This document shows, one piece after another, positions 1-9,331 of a stretch of DNA of 64,000 nt (position 1 is its first letter; every line of letters starts with the position of its first letter). The translations under genes and the position numbers were made by a program. The notes below the pieces were generated by a model. The model was not told the origin of the DNA. It saw only the letters and a program-made list of their open reading frames with translations, and searched no databases. This stretch comes from Shewanella aquimarina (lineage in GTDB: Bacteria; Pseudomonadota; Gammaproteobacteria; Enterobacterales; Shewanellaceae): positions 1 through 64,000 of the forward strand of contig NZ_JAKIKY010000012.1 in assembly GCF_023349185.1 (NCBI RefSeq), given 5' to 3'.

Positions 1-113
1 GGAAACCATAGCATTGTGGCCCCACCTGATCCCATCCCGAACTCAGAAGTGAAACGCAATCGCGCCGATGGTAGTGTGGGGTCTCCCCATGTGAGAGTAG
101 GTCATTTCCAGGC
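1..113 (+). rRNA. rrf: 5S ribosomal RNA (5' end cut by window edge)
   Basis: The stretch carries the conserved 5S core CCGAACTCAGAAGTGAAACG and the 3' segment GAGAGTAGGTCATTTCCAGGC, which pairs with the 5' strand GGAAACC at the window start. Only a few bases of the 5' end (GCCT-type) appear to be missing. It is the last rRNA of an rRNA operon and is followed 23 bases later by tRNA-Asp. Confidence 0.96.
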
Positions 114-136
114 GCCTAATTTGGGCCTAGCCCAAA

Positions 137-213
137 GGAGCGGTAGTTCAGTTGGTTAGAATACCGGCCTGTCACGCCGGGGGTCGCGGGTTCGAGTCCC
201 GTCCGCTCCGCCA
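137..213 (+). tRNA. tRNA-Asp (anticodon GTC)
   Basis: A 77-nt cloverleaf beginning GGAGCGG and ending CCGCTCCG plus an encoded CCA. The acceptor arms pair, the D loop has AGTTGGTTAGA, the anticodon loop is CTGTCAC (anticodon GTC, Asp), and the T arm is GCGGGTTCGAGTCCCGT. Its position directly behind 5S marks it as the distal tRNA of the rRNA operon. Confidence 0.98.
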
Positions 214-226
214 ACATTAAGACGAA

Positions 227-256
227 AGCCCTAGCAGCAATGCTAGGGCTTTTTTC
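227..256 (+). terminator. Intrinsic terminator of the rRNA/tRNA operon
   Basis: A perfect 10-bp stem (AGCCCTAGCA / TGCTAGGGCT) with a GCAA tetraloop is followed by six T. It lies 13 bases behind tRNA-Asp. The remaining bases up to 475 hold no recognisable gene. Confidence 0.9.
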
Positions 257-475
257 GTTTTGGCCGTTCTCAATTTGGATGTAGGCATTCGAGATACTCC
301 CTCCTCAGCATGGCCCTGCACTCGTCGTCCTAGCTAATCTCTATATGCTTATAGCTAAATGCAATAATGTTTAGCCACTAAGTAACTTAAATGTGGCATA
401 ATCGGCACAAACACACGCAGTAGATCCTGTATTGATAAGATGTGTTACGTCTGACGACCCTTTTCTTTAGGTGTA

Positions 476-2974
476 GTGACTTTGCTGAAATTTGTCTCGC
501 GTCCCTCGCTCATGCTCTTCGCACCTCTGGTGTGTGTCTTGTTGTTCGCGTTTTTCATAACCAGTAGTTATTTTGTCGAGCGACAGCAGCGTCGAGACCA
601 TGTATCCACCTCCCAGGTCGAGTCTCTGTCTCAAGAGCTGATGCGGATGAATCATCTGGTGGCGATGGCCGCTAAGGCGCAAGACTTCACCCGGGTAGAA
701 GAGGAGCTTGCCTTGCTTGGCAGCGACATTCGGCTATCTGTGTATACGCTTATCGATGGCAAAGGAGACATACGCTTTGCTAATCATGGTGTATGGCGTG
801 ACAGCTCGGCACAGTTGGTGATCGATGGTTATGATAGTCAGGAGCATCGAGACAGGGTCGCCGAGGGTAAGTCTAGGATTTACTTCAATGACAAGCGTCA
901 GTCGATACAGGCCTACTATCCCATTACACCTCTACTCTCATCCCTGTCGGTGGAACGTCCCGAGCTTATTTATCTCGAATATGACATGGCGCCCATGCTG
1001 GCCGCCAGCGATGAAACCGTATTTGTCGGCCTGATGAGAACGGGGGCAATCGCCCTGGCGACCACCTTTGTCTTGCTCGGCCTGTTTTACTACTTTGTTT
1101 TGTCGCCGATTCGTCATCTGAGCCGCCAGGCGGCGGCTTTGGGTCAGTCAGAGCCTGAGCCGAGGAATAAGAAGATTGAGTCCCCCTTCATCGAGCTGCA
1201 TAGCTTAGAGCAGAATCTCCAGCGCTTTAAGGATAGATTCCAACAAGGGGCGAAACAGCTTAAGGATAGCGAGCAGAGATGGCTGTTTGCCGTAGAGGTC
1301 TCTCGCTATGGCATCTGGGACTGGAACCTGGAGGATGACAGTGTATTTCTCTCGGATCGTTGGAAAGATATGTTGGGCTATGGGCCCGAAGACTTGATGC
1401 CCGAGTTAGAAACCTGGGAGAGCCGGTTACATCCTGAGGACAAGGAAGGAATACTCAAGAGCCTCAACGCCTACCTCAATGGCGAAACCGAGGAGTTTGA
1501 GAGCGTTCATCGACTCCGTCATCAGCAGGGCCATTATATCTGGGTGCTGGATCGCGGCATGACAGTTGCGTGGAATGAGAAGGGTAAGCCGCTACGCATG
1601 ATAGGCACACTATCCGATGTGACCGAGGATATTCGCAATCAGAAGGCGGCGATGCATCAGGCCAAGCATGACCCGCTCACGGATCTGGCTAATCGTCGCG
1701 CTTTGATGGATGGACTCTATCAGCAGCAGGATGAGTCGGGAAGCTGTGCCGCCTTGTTTATGCTGGATCTGGATAACTTCAAGGTGGTTAACGATGCTCT
1801 GGGGCATCATGGTGGTGACAGGCTGCTGATTCAGATAGCGGCTAGGCTATCTAGTTATTTCTCTTCTAATTCACTTATCGCACGTGTGGCGGCCGACGAG
1901 TTTGTGATTTTGGTGAAGAAGCTGCCTGAAGATCTTCTCAGTGCTCGACGTCGTGCTCAGGCGTTGGCAAGCCAGATGCGTCAGCTCATCGCTCGCAGCT
2001 TTCATATCAGCGGTCATACTTTTAATCTCTCCGCGAGCGTCGGAATTGCCATCATAGATCCGAGTGAGGCCACCCCACCGGAACAGCAACTAAAACGGGT
2101 TAACATGGCCTTGGCTCAGGCGAAGGAGAGTGGCCGCGATGCCTGTGTGGTCTACAGCAGTGAGATGGATAAGCGTGCGGCGCAAAATCTGATGATCCGA
2201 ACCGAGCTGGTGCATGCCGCCTCTCGCCATCAGTTGTCTCTCTTCTACCAGCCCCTGTTAAATGCCAAGGGCGAGATCGCCTCGGTCGAGGCCTTGCTGC
2301 GTTGGCATCATCCACAGCATGGGGCGATCTCTCCGGCTGACTTTATTCCGGTTGCCGAGGGTAGCGCCCTGATTATCGAGTTGGGTGAGTGGGTGTTGCT
2401 GGAGGCTTGTCGCTTTATTCGTGAGTTGAAGGCACAGAATATCTGCCCGCCCATGGTGTCAATCAACGTCAGCGCCCGTCAGTTCCATCAGGATGAGTTT
2501 GCGCCTAAGTTATTGGCCACGCTGCAGGAGCAAGGGATCAGTCCTGCCCATATTGAACTGGAACTGACCGAGCATGTGTTATTGACCGATCTTCAACAGG
2601 TGCGTCAAACCATGACTCTACTAAGGGAGGCAGGGATCAGTATCGCGGTGGATGATTTCGGTACCGGTTATAGCTCGCTGAGCTATCTGCAGGAGCTGCC
2701 GCTAAATCGCCTTAAATTAGATGCCAGCTTTATCAGAGACATGGGCAATGGTGAGGCGTCCGCCTCGATCGTTAAGGCCATGATCGATATGTCTCATAGC
2801 CTGAATCTGGAGTTTGTTGCCGAGGGAGTCGAGATCCAGTCTCAGTTCGAGCAGCTTAAGGTCTATCGCTGTGACCTATATCAAGGCTATCTTTTCCACC
2901 GGCCTATGCCGGGAGAAGAGCTGAGCCGCCTGCTGGTTAGGCTGGATGAATCACCCGTGATATCAAGCGTGTAG
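476..2974 (+). CDS. Membrane PAS-GGDEF-EAL protein, probable c-di-GMP phosphodiesterase
   Basis: An 832-residue c-di-GMP turnover protein with a GTG start. Two hydrophobic segments (about 13-33 and 187-208) bracket a periplasmic sensor region, followed by a HAMP-like linker, a PAS domain (about 266-385), GGDEF (about 395-560) and EAL (about 575-820). The GGDEF signature reads AADEF (A472-F476), so cyclase activity is unlikely and the domain is probably regulatory. The EAL domain keeps E605-A-L, NVSARQF, ELTEHVL, DDFGTGYSSL and VAEGVE and looks active. The likely role is degrading c-di-GMP in response to an envelope signal. Its 3' end overlaps the convergent hydrolase gene by 12 bases. The ligand is unknown. 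Confidence 0.88.
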   Translation: MTLLKFVSRPSLMLFAPLVCVLLFAFFITSSYFVERQQRRDHVSTSQVESLSQELMRMNHLVAMAAKAQDFTRVEEELALLGSDIRLSVYTLIDGKGDIRFANHGVWRDSSAQLVIDGYDSQEHRDRVAEGKSRIYFNDKRQSIQAYYPITPLLSSLSVERPELIYLEYDMAPMLAASDETVFVGLMRTGAIALATTFVLLGLFYYFVLSPIRHLSRQAAALGQSEPEPRNKKIESPFIELHSLEQNLQRFKDRFQQGAKQLKDSEQRWLFAVEVSRYGIWDWNLEDDSVFLSDRWKDMLGYGPEDLMPELETWESRLHPEDKEGILKSLNAYLNGETEEFESVHRLRHQQGHYIWVLDRGMTVAWNEKGKPLRMIGTLSDVTEDIRNQKAAMHQAKHDPLTDLANRRALMDGLYQQQDESGSCAALFMLDLDNFKVVNDALGHHGGDRLLIQIAARLSSYFSSNSLIARVAADEFVILVKKLPEDLLSARRRAQALASQMRQLIARSFHISGHTFNLSASVGIAIIDPSEATPPEQQLKRVNMALAQAKESGRDACVVYSSEMDKRAAQNLMIRTELVHAASRHQLSLFYQPLLNAKGEIASVEALLRWHHPQHGAISPADFIPVAEGSALIIELGEWVLLEACRFIRELKAQNICPPMVSINVSARQFHQDEFAPKLLATLQEQGISPAHIELELTEHVLLTDLQQVRQTMTLLREAGISIAVDDFGTGYSSLSYLQELPLNRLKLDASFIRDMGNGEASASIVKAMIDMSHSLNLEFVAEGVEIQSQFEQLKVYRCDLYQGYLFHRPMPGEELSRLLVRLDESPVISSV

Positions 2975-3952
2975 GCTGAGAAAGTCTGCCAGTTGATTCA
3001 GCGCCTGGTTTCGGGCGCTATCCCTTTCCATAAAGATCTCATGACGGGCATGGGTGACCTTGAAGAGGTGGCAATGCTCCCCCTTGGCGGCATCTTGGGC
3101 GCGATTATCGACGATGGAGTCTTCTTCCGCCTGCAAGATCAATATCGGCGTCTGTGCGTGTTTTGCGGCCTGGACGGCTTGCTCACAGGCATCGAGAGAC
3201 TCGGTTAACCAGCGATTGGTTGGCGAGCCTAGCTTCAGCTGCGGGTAGGTCTCATATAGCTTACGATAGTCTTGATAGCGAGTAGCGCTATGGGTAAGGT
3301 CGTTCTCCTCAAAGGGGGCGGCAATATAATCTTTTCCACCTAAGACATAGTTGGGCTTATTGCTCGAGCCATTGTCCAGGTGTCCTGCCAACCAACGCAC
3401 GAAGGGCTTAGGCATAGGCAGGCAGATGCCGTACATGGGAGCCGAGAGTACGGCCGCATCGAATACTTCTGGCGCCTGTTGCAGATACAGTGTGGCTATG
3501 GTCCCGCCCATGGAATGCGCCACTAGATATAGTCGGTCATGTTGCTTGGGGGTGACAATCGTATCGATGAAGTGACTAAAGTCACTCACATAGTCGGCAA
3601 ACTTCTCTACGTGCCCCTGATGCGGATTATCGGTCAGCCTAGTTGAAAGTCCCTGGCCTCTGTGGTCCAAGGCATAGACGCTATATCCTAACTGATAGAG
3701 GTCGAAGATCAGTTCTTGGTATTTTAGATAGGCCTCGACGCGACCACTGCTGATCACGATCGCCCGGGTCGAGTTTGGGTGTGTGGCCATACAGTAGGCC
3801 AGCTTGAGCCCATCGCTACTTGTCAGATAGCCTTGCTCCACGCCCTGCCAGAAAGTATCTAGCTGCTGTCGATTGTCTTCTAATTCGCTGGAAAAAACCG
3901 GCAGTGTTGTGGCGATGGTGCCACTGTTTGTAGGGACTGGGGCTGCGGACAT
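2963..3952 (-). CDS. Alpha/beta-fold hydrolase, lysophospholipase PldB-like
   Basis: About 329 residues. The nucleophile elbow is AHSMGG (Ser about residue 147 from the ATG) and the oxyanion region LDHRGQG precedes it. The C-terminal part ends in an acid (ADED-type EEDS) and a histidine (ARHEIF), so a Ser-Asp/Glu-His triad is plausible. The layout matches the monoacylglycerol lipase/lysophospholipase L2 branch (serine aminopeptidase S33 domain). An in-frame TTG at 3958 is the alternative start; the ATG at 3952 is preferred. No signal peptide is seen, so a cytoplasmic or inner-membrane-associated lipase acting on lysophospholipids is inferred. Confidence 0.8.
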   Translation of the reverse strand: MSAAPVPTNSGTIATTLPVFSSELEDNRQQLDTFWQGVEQGYLTSSDGLKLAYCMATHPNSTRAIVISSGRVEAYLKYQELIFDLYQLGYSVYALDHRGQGLSTRLTDNPHQGHVEKFADYVSDFSHFIDTIVTPKQHDRLYLVAHSMGGTIATLYLQQAPEVFDAAVLSAPMYGICLPMPKPFVRWLAGHLDNGSSNKPNYVLGGKDYIAAPFEENDLTHSATRYQDYRKLYETYPQLKLGSPTNRWLTESLDACEQAVQAAKHAQTPILILQAEEDSIVDNRAQDAAKGEHCHLFKVTHARHEIFMERDSARNQALNQLADFLSLHA

Positions 3953-4077
3953 GGGCAATCTGAATTAGGAACAAGATGCCTGAGTGTAGCACGATATGTT
4001 ATCGCGATTAATGGCTTAAGAGGGGCTAAGTGTCTCTGGCGCCACTATCGTGTGACTAGGACGCCAGAGGAGGAGCA

Positions 4078-5865
4078 CTACTTAGCGGCAGCCTGTGCGG
4101 CGATGAAGTCGTCTATCTGCTGTTCGAGTAGCGCCATGGGCACTGAGCCATTGGCTAAGACGGCGTCGTGGAAGGCACGGATATCGAACTTCTCACCCAG
4201 TGCTTGCTCTGCTTTGGCGCGCAAACGCTTGATGGTGAGTTCGCCTATCTTGTAAGACAGGGCTTGACCCGGCCAGGAGATATATCTGTCTATCTCAGTG
4301 GTGACATTGTGTAGCGACAGTGCTGTGTTACTGGCCATATAGTCGATGGCCTGCTGCCTAGTCCAACCCTTGGCGTGCATGCCGGTGTCGACCACCAGAC
4401 GGGCGGCGCGCCACATCTCATAGGTCAGGCGGCCGAAGTTGCTGTAGGGATCTTGATAGAAACCACCTTCCAGCCCGAGATATTCTGAGTAGAGTCCCCA
4501 GCCTTCTCCGAATGCCGAGATGTAGCTGTAACGACGGAAGTTAGGCAAGGAGGTCAGCTCTGTGTTGAGGGATATCTGCAGGTGGTGACCCGGCACGGCC
4601 TCGTGTAGGGTCAGGGCCTCCAACTCATATAGAGGACGTTTGTCCAGGGCATAGGTGTTTACCCAGTAATAGCCGGGTTGGTCGTCGCCACTGGCGCCGG
4701 AGTAACGGCCCGTGGTGTATTTAGGGGCGATCTCAGCGGGCACTTCCTGGATGCCATAGGGCGTGCGTGGCAGTTTGCCGAAGAATTTCGGTAGCATGGC
4801 ATCGGCCTTCTTGGCGATAAAGGCGGCCTCTTTCAGGAGCTGCTCTGGAGTCTTGGCGTAGAACTGAGGATCTGTGCGCAGGAAGTGTAAGAAATCGGCG
4901 AAGCTGCCCTGGTAGCCTAACTTATCTATGATCGCCTGCATCTCGGCGCGAATGCGTTTGACCTCTTTGAGCCCGAGTTGATGCACCTCGTCGGCCGTCA
5001 TCGGCAGCGTGGTGTAGTGGCGCACGCGATTCTCATAGAAGGCCTCACCGTCGGGGAGATCGTAGGCGGCAATACTTTGGCGTGCACCTGGGATATATTC
5101 TTGGGTCATGAAGTCATAGAAGGCCTGGTAGCTAGGCAATACATTCTGCTCAATCAGGGCCTTGCCTCGCGCCGTTAACTCGTTTTTCTGAGCCTCGGTG
5201 AATTGCTTTGGGAAGTGTGTGAAGGGCTTGAAGTAACCGCTCTGCTCAACCGGCACTATGAAGGCGCTGATACTCTCCTCGAAGCCGTTTAAGACTACCT
5301 TGGCGGGCGTGATGCCCTTAGCGAGTCCCTGCTTTAGCCAATAGGTTTGCTGGGCAAAATAGTGAGGCAGCGCCTCGAGCTTGCTCAGGTAGTGCTGATA
5401 ATCGGCTTGGTTGTTGAAGTTACCCTTGGCGATGGAGGCGATATAGGCGTGAAAGCCACTCTCGGCGGTGATGGGTAAGTAATGGTCGTGAAATCGGTAC
5501 TGGTCGACGCTGTTTTGTAGCTGATAGGCGAGTATCTGGGCGTTTATGCGATTGGCCTTGTCGAGCGATGCCATGTCTAATGCTTTGAGGCGAGCCAATA
5601 GGGCACTTTCGGCCTGATTGTGACTAGCCAGTGCCTCCGGGGAGAGATCGTCCAGTTTACCCGCCGCCGTTTCGTCGCCCTGTGAGTAGGCCATTTCTGG
5701 ACTAGACTCTAATCTAAGTTGCCAGGCATCGTCTATGATGCGCTGCAATTGCAGATGACTCTGGCTGACAGTGGTTTGCGGTGTCGTGCCGACATCCGCC
5801 GTGGGTGCCATTTGGCAGGCCGTGAGGCTGAGTATGAGTAGGCAAGGGGCTAAGGGTTTATGCAT
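4078..5865 (-). CDS. DUF885-family lipoprotein, putative metallopeptidase
   Basis: The reading frame is open to 6012, but the ATG at 5865 has an AGGA six bases upstream and opens a lipoprotein signal (MHKPLAPCLLILSLTAC, lipobox LTAC), so 5865 is chosen (595 residues). The body is the long alpha-helical DUF885 fold with the zinc-peptidase-like motif LHEAVPGHHLQ and a downstream glutamate-containing helix (FGEGWGLYSEYLG), which points to a gluzincin-like carboxypeptidase. The C-terminal TEIDRYISWPGQALSYKIG stretch is typical of the family. It is predicted to be anchored to the outer or inner membrane facing the periplasm. The substrate is unknown. Confidence 0.85.
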   Translation of the reverse strand: MHKPLAPCLLILSLTACQMAPTADVGTTPQTTVSQSHLQLQRIIDDAWQLRLESSPEMAYSQGDETAAGKLDDLSPEALASHNQAESALLARLKALDMASLDKANRINAQILAYQLQNSVDQYRFHDHYLPITAESGFHAYIASIAKGNFNNQADYQHYLSKLEALPHYFAQQTYWLKQGLAKGITPAKVVLNGFEESISAFIVPVEQSGYFKPFTHFPKQFTEAQKNELTARGKALIEQNVLPSYQAFYDFMTQEYIPGARQSIAAYDLPDGEAFYENRVRHYTTLPMTADEVHQLGLKEVKRIRAEMQAIIDKLGYQGSFADFLHFLRTDPQFYAKTPEQLLKEAAFIAKKADAMLPKFFGKLPRTPYGIQEVPAEIAPKYTTGRYSGASGDDQPGYYWVNTYALDKRPLYELEALTLHEAVPGHHLQISLNTELTSLPNFRRYSYISAFGEGWGLYSEYLGLEGGFYQDPYSNFGRLTYEMWRAARLVVDTGMHAKGWTRQQAIDYMASNTALSLHNVTTEIDRYISWPGQALSYKIGELTIKRLRAKAEQALGEKFDIRAFHDAVLANGSVPMALLEQQIDDFIAAQAAAK

Positions 5866-6099
5866 GGGTGATCCTGTTGTCATTATTATGGGCCTAGGTA
5901 TAAGCTCAACGATTATGCAATATTCAATTTGGTGGGTCACCCATGACACAAGATAAATTGTCAGCAGGTATTGCAACGGACTTTGGTCGAAAGCTGAACA
6001 TAAGTCATGCATATCGTTAAAAAATGCGTGTTATAGTTGCAACAACTTCAGACCAGATAAAAAACAATATTGGCTGAGGGGTTCAAATAGGGGTTAAAT

Positions 6100-7095
6100 A
6101 TGATTGATACATCCATTCCGTTGGTGGATCTGCATCGTCATCTTGATGGTAACGTCAGGGTGGAAACGATTTGGGACCTGGGCCACCAACACAATATTGC
6201 TTTACCTGCCGATACTTTGGAAGGTTTAGCGCCTTTCGTTCAAATTCAGGGGAAAGAATCCAGCCTGGTCGCTTTTTTGAAGAAGCTAGACTGGATGGTT
6301 GCCGTACTGGCAGATCTTGATGCGGTAAAACGTGTAGCTTACGAGAATGTTGCCGATGCGGCGATCTCTGGCCTGGATTACGCCGAACTGAGATTCAGTC
6401 CTTACTATATGGCGATGAACCATAAGCTGCCGATCGAGGGGGTTGTCGAAGCCGTCATCGATGGTGTTAAGGCGGGCCTCAAGGATCATCAGGTGAAGAT
6501 CAACCTGATCGGCATCATGTCGCGCTCCTTCGGTCAGGACGCCTGCATGCAGGAGCTAGACGCCTTACTGGCACACAAGCAGCACCTGGTGGCGATGGAC
6601 TTGGCGGGGGATGAGCTAGGCTTCCCAGGCGCCCTGTTTAACGAGCACTTTAAGAAGGTGCGTGACGCCGGACTGGCGATTACGGCGCATGCCGGTGAGG
6701 CGGCTGGTGCCGAGAGCATGTGGCAGGCTATTCAGGAGCTCGGTGCGACCCGTATCGGCCATGGGGTCAATGCCATCCACGATCCTAAGCTGATGGAGTA
6801 TCTGGCTGCCAATAAGATAGGCATAGAGTCTTGTCCAACCAGTAACCTGCATACGTCTACAGTGACCAGTTATCAGGAGCATCCGCTGCGTACCTTCATG
6901 GAGGCCGGGGTGTTGATCGGCCTCAACACAGATGATCCTGGCGTGAGCGCCATCGACATCAAGCATGAGTACGACACTGTGAAGCAGGAGATGGGCTTTA
7001 GCGACGCCGAGTTGGCGCAGCTGCAACGCAACGGCGTGGAGATGGCCTTTATCTCCGACAGCGAGCGCAAGGCGCTCTATGCCGCCAAGGCTTAA
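6100..7095 (+). CDS. add: Adenosine deaminase
   Basis: 331 residues, converting adenosine (and deoxyadenosine) to inosine in purine salvage. All family motifs are present: the metal-binding HRHLDG near residue 13, HAGEAAG (catalytic Glu region), RIGHGV and NTDDPGVS. Length matches the family. The gene stands alone between divergent and convergent neighbours and shares a bidirectional terminator with hemN. Confidence 0.95.
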   Translation: MIDTSIPLVDLHRHLDGNVRVETIWDLGHQHNIALPADTLEGLAPFVQIQGKESSLVAFLKKLDWMVAVLADLDAVKRVAYENVADAAISGLDYAELRFSPYYMAMNHKLPIEGVVEAVIDGVKAGLKDHQVKINLIGIMSRSFGQDACMQELDALLAHKQHLVAMDLAGDELGFPGALFNEHFKKVRDAGLAITAHAGEAAGAESMWQAIQELGATRIGHGVNAIHDPKLMEYLAANKIGIESCPTSNLHTSTVTSYQEHPLRTFMEAGVLIGLNTDDPGVSAIDIKHEYDTVKQEMGFSDAELAQLQRNGVEMAFISDSERKALYAAKA

Positions 7096-7129
7096 AGCGC
7101 TAACTTAAAGCACTAACTTAAAGTGCTAT
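7091..7129 (+). repeat. Three tandem 13-bp repeats across the add stop codon
   Basis: CTTAAAGCGCTAA, CTTAAAGCACTAA and CTTAAAGTGCTAT lie head to tail; the first copy contains the add stop codon. The unit itself includes a small AGCGCT/AGCACT palindrome. No function is evident. Confidence 0.85.
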
Positions 7130-7150
7130 GGCTTAAATTATTAGCCACAA

Positions 7151-7180
7151 AAAAGCCGATGATAATTCATCGGCCTTTTT
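7151..7180. terminator. Bidirectional terminator between add and hemN
   Basis: The stem AAAGCCGATGA / TCATCGGCCTTTT has an A run on its left and a T run on its right, so it can end add on the plus strand and hemN on the minus strand. Confidence 0.88.
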
Positions 7181-7190
7181 ATCTTTGGGT

Positions 7191-8567
7191 TTAGATAACC
7201 CTTGAAAACTGCTGCTGACGGGCCTTGTCACGATAATAAACGTCGAAACAGATACAGATATTACGGATCAGCAGACGGCCTGTTTCGCCCACGGTGATCT
7301 TTCTGTCTTTCACTTCGACCAGCTTGTCGTCGATGAAGGTTTGTAGCAGTTTGAGATCTTCGGCGAAGTATTCTTCAAACTTGATGCCTAGCTGCTTATC
7401 TATCTTGGCCATATCCAGGTCGAAGTGACAGATCAGCTGTTTGATCACGACACGGCGGATCTCGTCGTCACGATTGAGCTTACAGCCTTTCCACAGGGCG
7501 TGACCCTTCTCGTCCACCGACTCGTAGTAAGGGCGGATATCTTTCTGGTTCTGGGCGTAGCAGTCGCCAATCTGGCTAATAGAGGAAACACCTAGGCCCA
7601 GCAGGTCACACTCTTCCTGGGTGGTGTAACCCTGGAAGTTACGGTGCAGGCGTCCTTCGTTCTGCAAGATGGCGAGTTCGTCATCTGGCTTGGCGAAGTG
7701 ATCCATGCCTATGTACTGATAGCCAGCGCCCGTCAGCGTCTCGATGGTCTGGTGTAGCATCTCCAGCTTCTGTTGTGGCGTCGGCAGGTGCTCGTCTTTA
7801 ATCTTACGCTGGGCGGCGAAACGTGCCGGCAGGTGAGCGTAGTTAAACACAGAGAGTCTGTCGGGAGACAGATCCAGTACGCGTTGCATGGTTTCGGCGA
7901 AGCTTTCTGGCGTCTGGTGTGGCAGGCCGTAGATCAGGTCGATGTTGGTCGACACGAAGCCCATCTCTTTCGCCTTGGCGATCAGGTCGAAGATAAACTG
8001 CTCGTCCTGTTCGCGGTTAACGGCAATCTGCACCTCTTTGTTGAAGTCCTGCACGCCAACCGAGATACGGTTGAAGCCGGCTTCTTTAAGGGTGTCTAGC
8101 ATAGAGAGTTCGATCTCGCGTGGATCGACCTCGATAGAGTATTCGCCCTCGTCTGCAATATTAAAGTGCTCTCTTAGCAGCGCCGACAGCCTGAGGATCT
8201 GCTCCGGGCTGAGGAAGGTTGGCGTGCCGCCACCCCAGTGGATCTGGGTTACCTGGTAATGCTTAAACAGTGGTGCACGTTTGACGATCTCTGCCGCGAG
8301 ATATTCGATATATTGGTCGGCCTTGTGCTGGTGACGGGTGATCACCTTGTTGCAGCCGCAGTAGTAGCAGAGCTTGGCGCAGAAAGGAATGTGTAGATAC
8401 AGCGATAGTTTATTGCTCTTACTGTTGGCAATAGAGGTGAGCAGGTCTTCTTCGGTGAAGGAGGCGTCAAATTCTAGTGCGGTCGGGTAAGAGGTATAAC
8501 GAGGACCGCTGTAATTATATTTTTCGATCATTGACTGATCCCAACTAATTTGGGTGGGCTGCTTCAA
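7191..8567 (-). CDS. hemN: Oxygen-independent coproporphyrinogen III oxidase
   Basis: 458-residue radical-SAM enzyme for the anaerobic decarboxylation of coproporphyrinogen III to protoporphyrinogen IX (haem synthesis). The CxxxCxxCxC cluster motif is C63, C67, C70, C72, followed by WGGGTPTFL. The start is TTG: a GGAGG lies seven bases upstream, and the N-terminus then aligns with the family pattern WD..LI.KYNYSGPRYTSYPTALEF. The ATG 12 codons further in would cut this off. A perfect 25-bp palindrome lies about 45 bases upstream of the start (see 8612-8636). Confidence 0.95.
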   Translation of the reverse strand: MKQPTQISWDQSMIEKYNYSGPRYTSYPTALEFDASFTEEDLLTSIANSKSNKLSLYLHIPFCAKLCYYCGCNKVITRHQHKADQYIEYLAAEIVKRAPLFKHYQVTQIHWGGGTPTFLSPEQILRLSALLREHFNIADEGEYSIEVDPREIELSMLDTLKEAGFNRISVGVQDFNKEVQIAVNREQDEQFIFDLIAKAKEMGFVSTNIDLIYGLPHQTPESFAETMQRVLDLSPDRLSVFNYAHLPARFAAQRKIKDEHLPTPQQKLEMLHQTIETLTGAGYQYIGMDHFAKPDDELAILQNEGRLHRNFQGYTTQEECDLLGLGVSSISQIGDCYAQNQKDIRPYYESVDEKGHALWKGCKLNRDDEIRRVVIKQLICHFDLDMAKIDKQLGIKFEEYFAEDLKLLQTFIDDKLVEVKDRKITVGETGRLLIRNICICFDVYYRDKARQQQFSRVI

Positions 8568-8611
8568 GGCGTGTCCTCCGAGGGTGGTAAATTAGCAACT
8601 AGCGAAGTATG

Positions 8612-8636
8612 CAATGTTATTGAGTGAATAACATTG
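8612..8636. promoter_or_regulatory. Perfect 10-5-10 palindrome upstream of hemN, possible operator
   Basis: CAATGTTATT and AATAACATTG form a perfect inverted repeat around GAGTG. It sits between the hemN start and the end of the DUF2489 gene, within the likely hemN promoter or leader. No T run follows, so it is not a terminator. It does not fit the FNR consensus (TTGAT-N4-ATCAA). The element is flanked by two copies of AAATTAGCA (8590 and 8649 areas). Confidence 0.5.
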
Positions 8637-8692
8637 ATCCAGGTTGCAAATTAGCACTGCAATTTATGTTAGCTGTCGAATATCCTTGTTTT

Positions 8693-8719
8693 CGGCTTAA
8701 ATGTCTTGGTCTTAAGCCG
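8693..8719. repeat. Inverted repeat downstream of the DUF2489 gene
   Basis: CGGCTTAA and TTAAGCCG pair with an 11-base loop; a short T run (GTTTTT) follows on the plus strand only, although the upstream gene is on the minus strand. It may be a weak transcription end for the DUF2489/yihI transcript. Confidence 0.4.
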
Positions 8720-8739
8720 TTTTTGTGCACCGACTCACG

Positions 8740-9207
8740 TCAGTGGCTGAGGTGGGCATAGGCTTTGGCCAGCAGGGCCACCTCGGCCATGATCTCGGCT
8801 TGCAGCGCCGATTCTGACTTCATTCTCTCTAAGTCTAGCTTCATACGCTGCTGCTTGGCCAACGCCTTGCGCTGCTCCATGATGGGGTGGGACTCGATGA
8901 TCTCATAATGCTTAAAGAGCGCCGGATAATGGTGCTTTACCTGTTCGACGTGGCCGAGGATATTAAAGAGTTTACCGATACGCATCACGCCCTCTGAGAG
9001 TTCGCAGCGCTCCTCGAGCATGGCGGCGGCGATATAGTGGATGTTGCCCAGCAGCTCCAGCTCTTTGGCATCTTTGGCCGCTTGTTGGGCCTCGCGCTGG
9101 GCTTTTTGTTGGGCGGTTTGCTGTTTTAGCTTGAGTAGCAGGCTGGCGGCGTAGGCGGCCAGGCCTAAGATGATGATGGCGCCTAGGATGAGGAGTGTCG
9201 TGGTCAT
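8740..9207 (-). CDS. DUF2489 domain-containing membrane-anchored protein
   Basis: 155 residues. A single N-terminal membrane segment (about 4-25, LLILGAIIILGLAAYAASLL) is followed by a charged coiled-coil stretch rich in Gln/Ala/Lys (about 27-50) and a helical domain with the sequence LEERCELSEGVMRIGKLFN, which is the conserved core of DUF2489. The function is unknown. It stands between yihI and hemN on the same strand, the usual arrangement in Shewanella and Vibrio. Confidence 0.8.
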   Translation of the reverse strand: MTTTLLILGAIIILGLAAYAASLLLKLKQQTAQQKAQREAQQAAKDAKELELLGNIHYIAAAMLEERCELSEGVMRIGKLFNILGHVEQVKHHYPALFKHYEIIESHPIMEQRKALAKQQRMKLDLERMKSESALQAEIMAEVALLAKAYAHLSH

Positions 9208-9331
9208 AATCAGTCCGAGGTTTTGGGTTGCTAGTTGTTTGCTTTCGCTAGGTGATAGTGGCTAGGTATTGTTTACCTGGCGTAGATAGCGAAATGGCAT
9301 CGAATCGATGCCATTTGGGTTAGCCGCGGGG

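Noticed and set aside
8612..8660. FNR box upstream of hemN
   Set aside because: TTGAT at 8634-8638 is not followed by N4-ATCAA; only one half-site fits.
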